NCBI GenBank assembly: GCA_026874595.1
Contig: CM049307.1
Location: forward strand, 73,260,643 to 73,324,642
Source: Sipunculus nudus
Lineage: Eukaryota; Annelida; Sipuncula; Golfingiida; Sipunculidae
DNA length: 64,000 bases
Direction of reading: 5' to 3'
In this document: piece after piece, positions 1 to 12,461 of the stretch
Position numbering within the stretch: the first letter of the stretch is position 1
Layout of the letters: each line of letters begins with the position of its first letter
Program-made: the position numbers and the translations under genes
Notes under the pieces: model-generated
The model's database searches: none
What the model saw: only the letters and a program-made list of their open reading frames with translations
What the model was told of the DNA's origin: nothing

Positions 1-581
1 TTGAGACCAGATGACATTATCAGTTTATGGAGAAGACTCAGAGGGAAAAAATAAGCTATAGTTTATGTGATTAAGGCTTTGGGTTTTAGAGATATGGCCA
101 ATGTAATGATATGTGTGTGAGGGTCGTATGCAGCGCCCCCTAGCAGTAATATTCAAAAAATGAAAAAACGATTTCGAGATACTAGTGTAGGACTTATGAT
201 ATGTTAGTTTCAAAATGATTCCTGCAATAATGTGGCCTTTGGCGCAAGATGAATGAAATCTCGAAATATCTCTATTCACGAGATATTTTACGAGATACTG
301 CAAGACTTGTAATACAATCTTGTAGTACTAGTTGAATGCTACCTGATGCAAAAAACTTGATTACTCTAGCTTTAAAACTGACAAAGTTAGGAAAATAAGA
401 CCCCTTATTTTCGAATATCATGACTTTTCCCCAAAATTTGTAACCATGGTTACGGCAAATTTGAGTCAGCTACACACCAGATGACAGGCCTTGGAATGAC
501 GATTAAAATGAGCTATTGTTGAAGTAGATATGACTATTAGTCACAAAGATATGAAGAAAAAACCGTTTTGAGAAGTTTTGA

Positions 582-606
582 TGACCTTGACCTTGACCTT
601 TGACCT
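582..606 (-). promoter_or_regulatory. Nuclear-receptor-type half-site cluster in satellite unit
   Basis: Four TGACCT half-sites in tandem. On the minus strand they read as a consensus DR1 (AGGTCAAAGGTCA) running into TCAAGGTCA extended half-sites. Equivalent sites lie at 3723-3747 and 6865-6889. The match to DR1 and NR5A/ERR-type sites is visible; function is not. Confidence 0.4.
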
Positions 607-829
607 ATTTTGACCAAAAACAATAGGGCACCTAGAAATTTAATTCTCCATCATCTCTGAAAGTTTCAAGGTGATTGTGGCAAAATTGTGCTTGCCGGAA
701 TCAAAGATTTCCGGCAAGCAACAAACAGACAAACAGACATACGCAACTGAGCAATATGCTTGCCGAAATCGAACATTTCCGGCAAGCAATAAAGTTGTGA
801 CTGTGCCTCCAACATGTATCATAATAGAC

Positions 830-1020
830 AGGGCCCGGAAAGGCCGTCACGCACCGCTGCACACGCCGGCCGCCCACCGTAGGGACCCTGCCGGCACTTG
901 CGGCGACGGCACGTGACTTCGTGGTTTGGTGAAACACGGCGCGAGATTTGACGAGACTTACAATGCGACCCCTGAATGTGACTGCGAGTGTCCGACGCTA
1001 TCCGGCGCTGCAGACCATGT
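830..1020. repeat. GC- and CpG-rich block inside each satellite unit
   Basis: About 190 bp that are clearly richer in GC and CpG than the AT-rich rest of the unit, with clusters such as CGCCGGCCGCCC and GGCGACGGCACGTG. It recurs at about 3971-4161 and 7113-7303. It may be an old insertion into the ancestral unit. No gene is recognised in it. Confidence 0.6.
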
Positions 1021-2132
1021 GTCTGTGGCGTAAAAAATGACAGAATTATAGGCATTTCTTTGAATGGTCACGTGTTCTCGTTTCACGAGAAACGATGCAA
1101 GATATGACGAGACTTGCGATTGAATGACTAAGAACTAGACGGATGCTGTCTAACGCCGAAAACAAGACCTTTCTATGGCAAATATCTACAGAGATAGAAG
1201 CAGGTAAACTTCGTATTTTCAAGTTGTCACGTTTTACCCCAAAATTTGGTAACCATGGTAACGGCAGTACAAAGCTACATGTGCGGAGGAATAAGCCAAT
1301 GTTCCTAGTTTCAGATACCACAAAAAAATGGTGTCACGTTTAATATTTTTTGAGATATTGCAGAAAAATGATATGTTACAGTGTTTCAGGTACCACGCCC
1401 CCTGGTGGCTATTTCCAAAAAATGAAAAACTGATTTCGAGATATTTATAAAATAACACAAAATATATCAATTTCAAAGCCATTGTTAAAAAAATGCAACC
1501 TGTAGGTCATATTTAATGAAATCTCGAAGACTCTCGTTTGACGAGAAAAGGTGCGAGATTTTGCAAGATTTTTGATTGGACCACCGAGAACTCACCAAGG
1601 GCTACAAGATGCAAAAAAATGACCTCTCCAGCATAAAAACTGACAGAGTTAGAAGCTGAAAACTGCATATTTTCAAAATTCAAAAGTTTTACCCCAAAAA
1701 TAGAGAAATCTGGCAATAGCGCACTTTGGCACCTATGCGCAAAAATAAGCCCATGGTACCCAGTTGAAGGTGCTGTGATGGAAATGGCCCAATGTTTAAT
1801 AGTTCTGGAGGTATAGCACGAAAACAAATTTTCATGTTTTTTCATCTGCAACGCCCCCCGGCGGCCATTTCCAAAATCTGAAAAAACAATTTCGAGATAT
1901 TCTTGTGTTACATAAAATATCTCAGAATCAGTACGATTGCTGCAAATTTGAAAAATATCACGAAATTCCATGATTTCTCCCCAAAATTGCGTAACCATGG
2001 TAACAGCAAATTTAAGTTAGCTACATGTCAAAAGAAAGGCCAGGTGATGACGAAAAAAATGAGCTGTTGCAGAAGTGGATAAGCCTATTTATGGCGAAGT
2101 TATAGTGCAAAAACCGTTAACCATACCTGTCG

Positions 2133-2158
2133 TGACCTTGACCTTTGACCTTTGACCT
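2133..2158 (-). promoter_or_regulatory. Second nuclear-receptor-type half-site cluster in satellite unit
   Basis: Four TGACCT half-sites which, on the minus strand, give two overlapping DR1 elements plus one TCAAGGTCA. The copies at about 5274-5299 and 8416-8441 keep the pattern, but the third has TTCGACCT in place of TTTGACCT. Confidence 0.4.
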
Positions 2159-2603
2159 ATTTTAACCAAAAACAATAGGGCACCTAGAAATTATGTTTTT
2201 CATCATCCCTGCAAGTTTCAAGGTGATTGTGGCAAAATTGTGGCCAGGAGAGTGCAGACAAACAAACAAACTAGACGACCAGAGGTCGAACGCTTGCCGG
2301 AAGTTGAAATGACAGACAGATGGACAGACAGAACATATTGTGGGGTTTCTATTATTTGAATGACCCTCAGCGTTTGCTGAGAAGTTGTGGCCTGTAAAAT
2401 GACATATCAGACAAAACAACGAGGAAGCAGACAAAGCTGACCACAAAAGACTAACAGACAAACATACTGACACATCTGTGATAACAGATTGCCAGACAAA
2501 AGTGCCGAAGGCAAAGAAGAGCAAAATTAGCGATGGTTTATGTAGATAAGGTTTATAATTTTGGAGATATGGCCAAAACATGATATGTTGGGGAGGTGAA
2601 GGT

Positions 2604-2621
2604 GCAGCGCCCCCTAGTGGC
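2604..2621 (-). promoter_or_regulatory. CTCF-consensus-like site in satellite unit
   Basis: The minus strand reads GCCACTAGGGGGCGCTGC, which fits the animal CTCF core consensus (RCCASYAGRKGGCRSYV) at every position. Related sites at 133-146, 1394-1410, 1849-1867 and 2939-2958 of the first unit fit with one to three mismatches and all point the same way. Each recurs in the next units. Confidence 0.45.
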
Positions 2622-5600
2622 TATATCCGGAAAATGAAAAATCTGTTTTGAGATATTAGTGAAACACATAAGATGTACCAGTTTTAAAAGGATTCCTGAA
2701 AAAAAACTGTGGCCTGTAGAATGCTATATATGAGACGCAAGAACCAGCAAGTAGGCGGATTTGAGGACAACTGACAAACAGACAGACACACTGACAAAGT
2801 CATACAAGAATTAGACCAGATGACATTACTAGGTCATGGAGAAGACTCAGGGAAAGAAAATAAGCCATAGTTTCTGTAATTGAGGCTTTGGGTTTTAGAG
2901 ATATGGTTAATATAATGATATGTGTGTGAGGGTCAGGTGCAGCGCCACCTAGCGGCCCTATCCGGAAAATGAAAAAAAAATTGTGAGATATTTTTGTAAA
3001 ATATAATATGCATCAGTTTTCAAATGCTTCTTTAAAAACTGTGGCCTGTAGAATGCTATATGCGAGACGCAAGAATCAGCATGCAGCCAAATTTGAGGAC
3101 AACTGACAAACAGACGGACACACTGACAAAGTGACACAAGATTGAGACCAGATGACATTATCAGTTTATGGAGAAGACTCAGAGGGAAAAAATAAGCTAT
3201 AGTTTATGTGATTAAGGCTTTGGGTTTTAGAGATATGGCCAATGTAATGATATGTGTGTGAGGGTCGTATGCAGCGCCCCCTAGCAGTAATATTCAAAAA
3301 ATGAAAAAACGATTTCGAGATACTAGTGTAGGACTTATGATATGTTAGTTTCAAAATGATTCCTGCAATAATGTGGCCTTTGGCGCAAGATGAATGAAAT
3401 CTCGAAATATCTCTATTCACGAGATATTTTACGAGATACTGCAAGACTTGTAATACAATCTTGTAGTACTAGTTGAATGCTACCTGATGCAAAAAACTTG
3501 ATTACTCTAGCTTTAAAACTGACAAAGTTAGGAAAATAAGACCCCTTATTTTCGAATATCATGACTTTTCCCCAAAATTTGTAACCATGGTTACGGCAAA
3601 TTTGAGTCAGCTACACACCAGATGACAGGCCTTGGAATGACGATTAAAATGAGCTATTGTTGAAGTAGATATGACTATTAGTCACAAAGATATGAAGAAA
3701 AAACCGTTTTGAGAAGTTTTGATGACCTTGACCTTGACCTTTGACCTATTTTGACCAAAAACAATAGGGCACCTAGAAATTTAATTCTCCATCATCTCTG
3801 AAAGTTTCAAGGTGATTGTGGCAAAATTGTGCTTGCCGGAATCAAAGATTTCCGGCAAGCAACAAACAGACAAACAGACATACGCAACTGAGCAATATGC
3901 TTGCCGAAATCGAACATTTCCGGCAAGCAATAAAGTTGTGACTGTGCCTCCAACATGTATCATAATAGACAGGGCCCGGAAAGGCCGTCACGCACCGCTG
4001 CACACGCCGGCCGCCCACCGTAGGGACCCTGCCGGCACTTGCGGCGACGGCACGTGACTTCGTGGTTTGGTGAAACACGGCGCGAGATTTGACGAGACTT
4101 ACAATGCGACCCCTGAATGTGACTGCGAGTGTCCGACGCTATCCGGCGCTGCAGACCATGTGTCTGTGGCGTAAAAAATGACAGAATTATAGGCATTTCT
4201 TTGAATGGTCACGTGTTCTCGTTTCACGAGAAACGATGCAAGATATGACGAGACTTGCGATTGAATGACTAAGAACTAGACGGATGCTGTCTAACGCCGA
4301 AAACCAGACCTTTCTATGGCAAATATCTACAGAGATAGAAGCAGGTAAACTTCGTATTTTCAAGTTGTCACGTTTTACCCCAAAATTTGGTAACCATGGT
4401 AACGGCAGTACAAAGCTACATGTGCGGAGGAATAAGCCAATGTTCCTAGTTTCAGATACCACAAAAAAATGGTGTCACGTTTAATATTTTTTGAGATATT
4501 GCAGAAAAATGATATGTTACAGTGTTTCAGGTACCACGCCCCCTGGTGGCTATTTCCAAAAAATGAAAAACTGATTTCGAGATATTTATAAAATAACACA
4601 AAATATATCAATTTCAAAGCCATTGTTAAAAAAATGCAACCTGTAGGTCATATTTAATGAAATCTCGAAGACTCTCGTTTGACGAGAAAAGGTGCGAGAT
4701 TTTGCAAGATTTTTGATTGGATCACCGAGAACTCACCAAGGGCTACAAGATGCAAAAAAATTGACCTCTCCAGCATAAAAACTGACAGAGTTAGAAGCTG
4801 AAAACTGCATATTTTCAAAATTCAAAAGTTTTACCCCAAAAATAGAGAAATCTGGCAATAGCGCACTTTGGCACCTATGCGCAAAAATAAGCCCATGGTA
4901 CCCAGTTGAAGGTGCTGTGATGGAAATGGCCCAATGTTTAATAGTTCTGGAGGTATAGCACGAAAACAAATTTTCATGTTTTTTCATCTGCAACGCCCCC
5001 CGGCGGCCATTTCCAAAATCTGAAAAAACAATTTCGAGATATTCTTGTGTTACATAAAATATCTCAGAATCAGTACGATTGCTGCAAATTTGAAAAATAT
5101 CACGAAATTCCATGATTTCTCCCCAAAATTGCGTAACCATGGTAACAGCAAATTTAAGTTAGCTACATGTCAAAAGAAAGGCCAGGTGATGACGAAAAAA
5201 ATGAGCTGTTGCAGAAGTGGATAAGCCTATTTATGGCGAAGTTATAGTGCAAAAACCGTTAACCATACCTGTCGTGACCTTGACCTTTGACCTTTGACCT
5301 ATTTTAACCAAAAACAATAGGGCACCTAGAAATTATGTTTTTCATCATCCCTGCAAGTTTCAAGGTGATTGTGGCAAAATTGTGGCCAGGAGAGTGCAGA
5401 CAAACAAACAAACTAGACGACCAGAGGTCGAACGCTTGCCGGAAGTTGAAATGACAGACAGATGGACAGACAGAACATATTGTGGGGTTTCTATTATTTG
5501 AATGACCCTCAGCGTTTGCTGAGAAGTTGTGGCCTGTAAAATGACATATCAGACAAAACAACGAGGAAGCAGACAAAGCTGACCACAAAAGACTAACAGA

Positions 5601-8552
5601 CAAACATACTGACACATCTGTGATAACAGATTGCCAGACAAAAGTGCCGAAGGCAAAGAAGAGCAAAATTAGCGATGGTTTATGTAGATAAGGTTTATAA
5701 TTTTGGAGATATGGCCAAAACATGATATGTTGGGGAGGTGAAGGTGCAGCGCCCCCTAGTGGCTATATCCGGAAAATGAAAAATCTGTTTTGAGATATTA
5801 GTGAAACCCATAAGATGTACCAGTTTTAAAAGGATTCCTGAAAAAAAACTGTGGCCTGTAGAATGCTATATTTGAGACGCAAGAACCAGCAAGTAGGCGG
5901 ATTTGAGGACAACTGACAAACAGACAGACACACTGACAAAGTCATACAAGAATTAGACCAGATGACATTACTAGGTCATGGAGAAGACTCAGGGAAAGAA
6001 AATAAGCCATAGTTTCTGTAATTGAGGCTTTGGGTTTTAGAGATATGGTTAATATAATGATATGTGTGTGAGGGTCAGGTGCAGCGCCACCTAGCGGCCC
6101 TATCCGGAAAATGAAAAAAAAATTGTGAGATATTTTTGTAAAATATAATATGCATCAGTTTTCAAATGCTTCTTTAAAAACTGTGGCCTGTAGAATGCTA
6201 TATGCGAGACGCAAGAATCAGCATGCAGCCAAATTTGAGGACAACTGACAAACAGACGGACACACTGACAAAGTGACACAAGATTGAGACCAGATGACAT
6301 TATCAGTTTATGGAGAAGACTCAGAGGGAAAATATAAGCTATAGTTTATGTGATTAAGGCTTTGGGTTTTAGAGATATGGCCAATGTAATGATATGTGTG
6401 TGAGGGTCGTATGCAGCGCCCCCTAGCAGTAATATTCAAAAAATGAAAAAACGATTTCGAGATACTAGTGTAGGACTTATGATATGTTAGTTTCAAAATG
6501 ATTCCTGCAATAATGTGGCCTTTGGCGCAAGATGAATGAAATCTCGAAATATCTCTATTCACGAGATATTTTACGAGATACTGCAAGACTTGTAATACAA
6601 TCTTGTAGTACTAGTTGAATGCTACCTGATGCAAAAAACTTGATTACTCTAGCTTTAAAACTGACAAAGTTAGGAAAATAAGACCCCTTATTTTCGAATA
6701 TCATGACTTTTCCCCAAAATTTGTAACCATGGTTACGGCAAATTTGAGTCAGCTACACACCAGATGACAGGCCTTGGAATGACGATTAAAATGAGCTATT
6801 GTTGAAGTAGATATGACTATTAGTCACAAAGATATGAAGAAAAAACCGTTTTGAGAAGTTTTGATGACCTTGACCTTGACCTTTGACCTATTTTGACCAA
6901 AAACAATAGGGCACCTAGAAATTTAATTCTCCATCATCTCTGAAAGTTTCAAGGTGATTGTGGCAAAATTGTGCTTGCCGGAATCAAAGATTTCCGGCAA
7001 GCAACAAACAGACAAACAGACATACGCAACTGAGCAATATGCTTGCCGAAATCGAACATTTCCGGCAAGCAATAAAGTTGTGACTGTGCCTCCAACATGT
7101 ATGATAATAGACAGGGCCCGGAAAGGCCGTCACGCACCGCTGCACACGCCGGCCGCCCACCGTAGGGACCCTGCCGGCACTTGCGGCGACGGCACGTGAC
7201 TTCGTGGTTTGGTGAAACACGGCGCGAGATTTGACGAGACTTACAATGCGACCCCTGAATGTGACTGCGAGTGTCCGACGCTATCCGGCGCTGCAGACCA
7301 TGTGTCTGTGGCGTAAAAAATGACAGAATTATAGGCATTTCTTTGAATGGTCACGTGTTCTCGTTTCACGAGAAACGATGCAAGATATGACGAGACTTGC
7401 GATTGAATGACTAAGAACTAGACGGATGCTGTCTAACGCCGAAAACCAGACCTTTCTATGGCAAATATCTACAGAGATAGAAGCAGGTAAACTTCGTATT
7501 TTCAAGTTGTCACGTTTTACCCCAAAATTTGGTAACCATGGTAACGGCAGTACAAAGCTACATGTGCGGAGGAATAAGCCAATGTTCCTAGTTTCAGATA
7601 CCACAAAAAAATGGTGTCACGTTTAATATTTTTTGAGATATTGCAGAAAAATGATATGTTACAGTGTTTCAGGTACCACGCCCCCTGGTGGCTATTTCCA
7701 AAAAATGAAAAACTGATTTCGAGATATTTATAAAATAACACAAAATATATCAATTTCAAAGCCATTGTTAAAAAAATGCAACCTGTAGGTCATATTTAAT
7801 GAAATCTCGAAGACTCTCGTTTGACGAGAAAAGGTGCGAGATTTTGCAAGATTTTTGATTGGATCACCGAGAACTCACCAAGGGCTACAAGATGCAAAAA
7901 AATTGACCTCTCCAGCATAAAAACTGACAGAGTTAGAAGCTGAAAACTGCATATTTTCAAAATTCAAAAGTTTTACCCCAAAAGTAGAGAAATCTGGCAA
8001 TAGCGCACTTTGGCACCTATGCGCAAAAATAAGCCCATGGTACCCAGTTGAAGGTGCTGTGATGGAAATGGCCCAATGTTTAATAGTTCTGGAGGTATAG
8101 CACCAAAACAAATGTTCATGTTTTTTCATCTGCAACGCCCCCTGGCGGCCATTTCCAAAATCTGAAAAAACAATTTCGAGATATTCTTGTGTTACATAAA
8201 ATATCTCAGAATCAGTACGATTGCTGCAAATTTGAAAAATATCACGAAATTCCATGATTTCTACCCAAAATTGCGTAACCATGGTAACAGCAAATTTAAG
8301 TAAGCTACATGTCAAAAGAAAGGCCAGGTGATGACGAAAAAAATGAGCTATTGCAGAAGTGGATAAGCCTATTTATGGCGAAGTTATAGTGCAAAAACCG
8401 TTAACCATACCTGTCGTGACCTTGACCTTTGACCTTCGACCTATTTTAACCAAAAACAATAGGGCACCTAGAAATTATGTTTTTCAACATCCCTGTAAGT
8501 TTCAAGGTGATTGTGGCAAAATTGTGGCCAGGAGAGTGCAGACAAACAAACA

Positions 8553-8820
8553 GACAAACAGACAAACAGACATACGCAACTGAGCAATATGCTTGCCGAA
8601 ATCGAAGATTTCCGGCAAGCAACAAACAGACAAACAGACATACGCAACTGAGCAATATGCTTGCCGAAATCGAAGATTTCCGGCAAGCAACAAACAGACA
8701 AATGGACATACGCAACTGACCAACCAACTTGCCGAAATCGAAGATTTCCGGCAAGCAACAAACAGACATACGCAACTGACCAATATGCTTGCCGAAATCT
8801 TTGATTCCGGCAAGCAATAA
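8553..8820. repeat. 60-68-bp hairpin minisatellite at the satellite edge
   Basis: Four units begin CTTGCCGAAATC at 8592, 8660, 8728 and 8788 (spacings 68, 68, 60). Each holds a near-perfect hairpin, CTTGCCG-AAATC against GATTT-CCGGCAAG, flanked by CAAACAGACA-type sequence. The same hairpin occurs inside the 3.14-kb unit near 692 and 758, so the array edge probably arose by exchange within this motif. The last hairpin (8787-8814) is the reverse complement of the one at 692-719. Confidence 0.85.
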
Positions 8821-8825
8821 AAAAA

Positions 8826-10650
8826 GCCAGGCCTACAGGCCTAATGCGAAACTGTGCAACGGGATATACATCATGTACAATGCTTCCATGATAACATGCT
8901 TGACTGTTAATTTTCAAGTACAATGGAAGTACTAAACATTTGAAAGTTTTTATTCGTATGCCCAATTTCAGTCTGATATATGAAATCCCTACATATTTCA
9001 GAATAAGCAGGAAAATACGCTGTGCAAAAGTCACTGAAGTTGCTGACACGTCTTGTGTACGAGAATGCCATTAAACTTGATCAAAGATGCATGGAAAGGT
9101 CAAATATCAGGCCAATACATCAAACTTCTCTTGAGTCAGGTGCACTAAGCTGATCAGGCTAAGGTGAGAAAGGCAGTTGCCCCGAGTTAACCGGAACAAA
9201 TTGCTAGCTTCAGCTACTGCACTGAGTGAAGTCTTGACCTGAACGTGGCTGCACTGAGTGAAATCTTGACTTGTTGGATAATCTGATACAGTTGGCAGTC
9301 TACCAAAGCTATAAATAGATCCAGACTGACCTTTGCCTGATGGATAATGTATTTACACATAATGATTTCTTTTTTTTTTTTCAAGCTGAAATATTCAAAA
9401 GATTTTTTTTTATCAAAATGTTTAGAATAATAAAAGATGCAGTCCTCTCATTGTTAAAGCTCCAATAATTTTGCCAAAATCATTAAAGTAGACTTTAACG
9501 AATGCCCCCTAAGAATCATTTTTGTGCAATTTATTAGAAGTTGAAACAACAGTTTTGTAGAAGAAAACTATTGCAGCCCTGAGTTTGAAATAGGCTAATG
9601 GCCACAAGACTACTTCAGCTTTCTATGTCTGTACCAAAAAGCAATAAACCCAATCTATTATTTTGCGATTGAAAGAACCCTACACTAGGATGATTCCTGT
9701 GAAAAATTAAGTTATTCGATCAGCTTGAGAGTCTAATCATGGAAAAAACTTTTAAGCTGAAAGAGGCTAAAATTACAAGGTTTTTGCCCGTAAAAAATAG
9801 GTCAATTTAGGTGGCGCCACAAAAACCTCATTTTCAGATACGAGTCTTGTGACTAAAATTTGCTCAAAACTTGGTGATGCTACCTTGTTGTTTCTGAGAT
9901 TGTTAAGTTAGTATGCATACTTGGCCAAATGACTAAGCTCAAATTCCTGTAATTTGGCCAAATTCATCGATGTAAACCATTTGAACTAACATGGGAGAGC
10001 TCATCTCTGGAATGAATTCTTTGAAATATTGAATAATTTGGTTGAATGCTTTTGGACAAGAAAATTTTCAAAGTTTTTTTTTAGCTTTCCCCCGTACCTT
10101 GAAGTTGTGCAGGTGGCGCCACAAAAAGCTCAATTCCACAACATTTTACTGACTTTTGCATATAATCTGGGGATGCTAGCTTCTGCTATTCCTGAGAAAT
10201 TTTTGGTCAATATACTGATGATAGATGACGCCTGTACAAAAAAGGTCGATGCAGGTGGCGCTACCATTACCTCAATTTCAAATATAACTCGTGTGACCAA
10301 TATTTCCATAAAATTTGACGATGATAGCTCTGGCCGTTTCTGTAATTTTTGTATGCTTTTTTTTGCCAAATGACCAAGATCAGTTTCCCGAAACTCGGCC
10401 AAAAATAACCAAACTGAAACCATTGGAATAAACTTGAGAAAAATTATTTCTGGGATTATTTCTGTGAAATATTGAAAAAAATTGACCGGACGGTTTTAGA
10501 GAAGAACATCTTTAAAGTTTTTAAAGTTTTTTCCCTATAAAACCGAAGTAAATGCAGATAGCAAAAAAAAAAAAAAAAAAGCAAAATCCGATAGAGTTTT
10601 TTAGATGACCGATTTTTTACATTAAACTTGGTGATGCTTGCTCACACCCA
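8826..10650 (-). repeat. Inverted arm of a large mirrored repeat
   Basis: This segment is a diverged reverse complement of sequence in 13,090-15,080 and, at its outer edge, of about 17,665-17,700. Examples: 9113-9330 against 14,700-14,925; 10,420-10,540 against 13,240-13,370; 10,590-10,640 against 13,150-13,205. It includes GGTGGCGCCAC cores at about 9812 and 10,112. It is read as a decayed copy, in opposite orientation, of the Helitron-like element to its right. No credible coding region is present. Confidence 0.75.
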
Positions 10651-11133
10651 TCATCCTCAGTTGACCTCTAGATTTGTCCGACAAAATCAAATAAGCATGT
10701 CACAGACATGGATAAATGGGAACATCAACTATTGAGAAATGGGGTTCATTATACTGTCTTTCTTTACTATTACATTTGTAATTATTTTTAGTTTCTGATA
10801 TTACGGTTAAAAAATTTTCAAAACCTCTTCAAAGGGTATGATATGCCAATAATTGACTTTTCCTGTATGCGACCCTTTTTGAGACCGGTTTCCTTGGTAA
10901 GAAACCTCCACTGGCTTAACGTATGAATAACGTATGCTTTTTATAATAAGCCTGTAGCCGGGTATCAGTTTGCAAATCTGCTAATAAATTAGCACATGGT
11001 ACCTGATCAACTATACTTTAATCACTGACATCATCATCTTATTTCGTAAATTATCCCAGTTCTCTTTTTACAAGTATCCCATTTGAAGCTAAAATTTGCG
11101 TATGCTTGATTTAGGCACATTATGTTTCGCATC

Positions 11134-11340
11134 TCATAATAAAGTGTGTTTCGCATTTAAGAAACGCCTATCTGCTTCAGAACTAACGTCTTTGTCGTAA
11201 TCTGTATCAACATCTAAAAATAGACTGCCAAAATATGACATATCTCCATCAACCTGGTGAGCTCCTTCATCAACTTTAATAGCACTTTCCCCACTCTTAC
11301 TGTGATTATAATGAACATAACTCGAAATTCGTTCCGTTTA
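11134..11340 (-). other. Unassigned acidic open fragment
   Basis: A minus-strand frame of about 65 codons ends with TGA at 11,134-11,136. It is rich in Asp, Glu, Ser and Lys and reads like a disordered or acidic protein segment (for example DVDTDYDKDVSSEADRR). It has no start codon in a good context and no family is recognised. It may be a decayed exon of a transposon or host gene, or chance. Confidence 0.2.
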
Positions 11341-11851
11341 TTTGTGGTAAAGGGACGATAATAATAAACAATATAATTGTCATTTTTGTGGTCTTACAAC
11401 AAATTAAAAAATATATTTGAAAAAAAAAATTATGGGCTTGAAATCATTTAAACGAATAATTCATCAAATAAAATGTTATTGACCCTATGAAAACTCGGAA
11501 AAAAAACTTGAACATCTGTAAAGGTGACGAACTCATTTATTTAAAAACCAAATTACGAAAATATTTAAGTTCCAGTGCATTTTTAATTACATACCCATAA
11601 CACATTATAACGCCATAGCGTATATTTGTTACACTTAAACATCTAAATGTATTTGTCTGACACGTTAAGTATAAAGTGTTAGAGTGTCTGTAATAATAAT
11701 GCAATAATAAAACAATAATTCTCCAACGGAACTGATAAACAACTTTCTGTAAAATTGCACTTATATTTAGACAAACAGTATCATTAAAAAATAAGCAAAC
11801 AAATCAGAATCTAGAGTACCGTCACCAGATAATCACTCACAACCACATCCA

Positions 11852-12461
11852 TCACTCCCAATGTCGATGAGGGCCAGTTCGAAGATCAGCAGGGGAGTTC
11901 AAAGCACCAGCGTCCTTCAGCCCGGTTGAAAAAGAAATATCTCCTAGACTACTCAGACCAGATATAGAGACTAGAGGCGCCAGTCTCTGTAGAAAGATAA
12001 ACAGAAATGATAAAAATATAACGGGTAGAGGAGCAGATGATACAGTGTCCATATAAGCAACTCTAAAAGCTTTAGCTGCCCCATAGGTGGGACCGGCTGT
12101 CGACCGGGAACTACGACTAAGTAACAGTCTGTAAAGGCGCATTGATACTGCTCAAGCTCCTCTGATAACTTTGAAGTTGATAGGTGTCACTAAGTCTTTG
12201 TTCACCACCAGCGACTACAGGACTCTGGCCTGCCGCATGGGCTGATGAAGCTGCTGATACTGCCTCTGTGGAGAGTAAAATTGTTGCTGTTGCGTTGAAA
12301 GCAGATGGCACAAAAGTAGTGTAGTAAGTCTCACCCTGCAGATTAGCAGAGGCTCCAAAGCTGGATGGACCTTGCTGTGGTTTCTCCCTCTTCTGGCTGG
12401 AAACGGAAATAGTTGTAAACTCTGTCACCTTATCACAAGAGCGCCTCAAAACTCCTTCCAA
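11852..12461 (-). other. Unassigned coding-like region, two overlapping minus-strand frames
   Basis: A 114-codon frame (12,117-12,461) and a 96-codon frame (11,852-12,142) overlap on the minus strand in a stretch with more balanced base composition than its surroundings. The first is rich in Ser, Ala and Gln. The second contains a hydrophobic run of about 20 residues. A third frame here reads Gln-rich. No domain is recognised. It could be a frameshifted transposon gene; being the only such region at the centre of the inverted repeat is the main reason to note it. Confidence 0.25.

Larger units (their letters stand above)
1..8552. repeat. 3.14-kb tandem satellite array, two full and one partial unit
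   Basis: The sequence at position 1 recurs at 3142 and 6284, a period of 3,141 then 3,142 bp; the extra base lies in an A-run near 4759. Units 1 and 2 differ at only about five sites (for example 1163/4304, 1598, 2660, 2729). Unit 3 stops near 8,552, where it runs into a short hairpin repeat, and most of its differences fall after about 7,980. The unit is itself a higher-order repeat: blocks with CGAGAT-rich sequence, a GTAACCATGG core and a GCGCCCCCTAG-type core recur three to five times per unit. The array starts before the window. Open frames inside it are identical from copy to copy but show no recognisable protein and are treated as chance. Confidence 0.95.

Noticed and set aside
1513-1998. 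A 161-codon minus-strand frame kept in successive satellite units
   Set aside because: In unit 2 the one-base insertion near 4759 shortens it to 135 codons, which argues against coding constraint; high identity of the units explains its persistence.
8468-9049. A 193-codon minus-strand open frame, the longest in the first 18 kb
   Set aside because: It runs through the hairpin minisatellite; its repeated Cys/Val/Phe-rich blocks follow the DNA repeat and it has no recognised domain.
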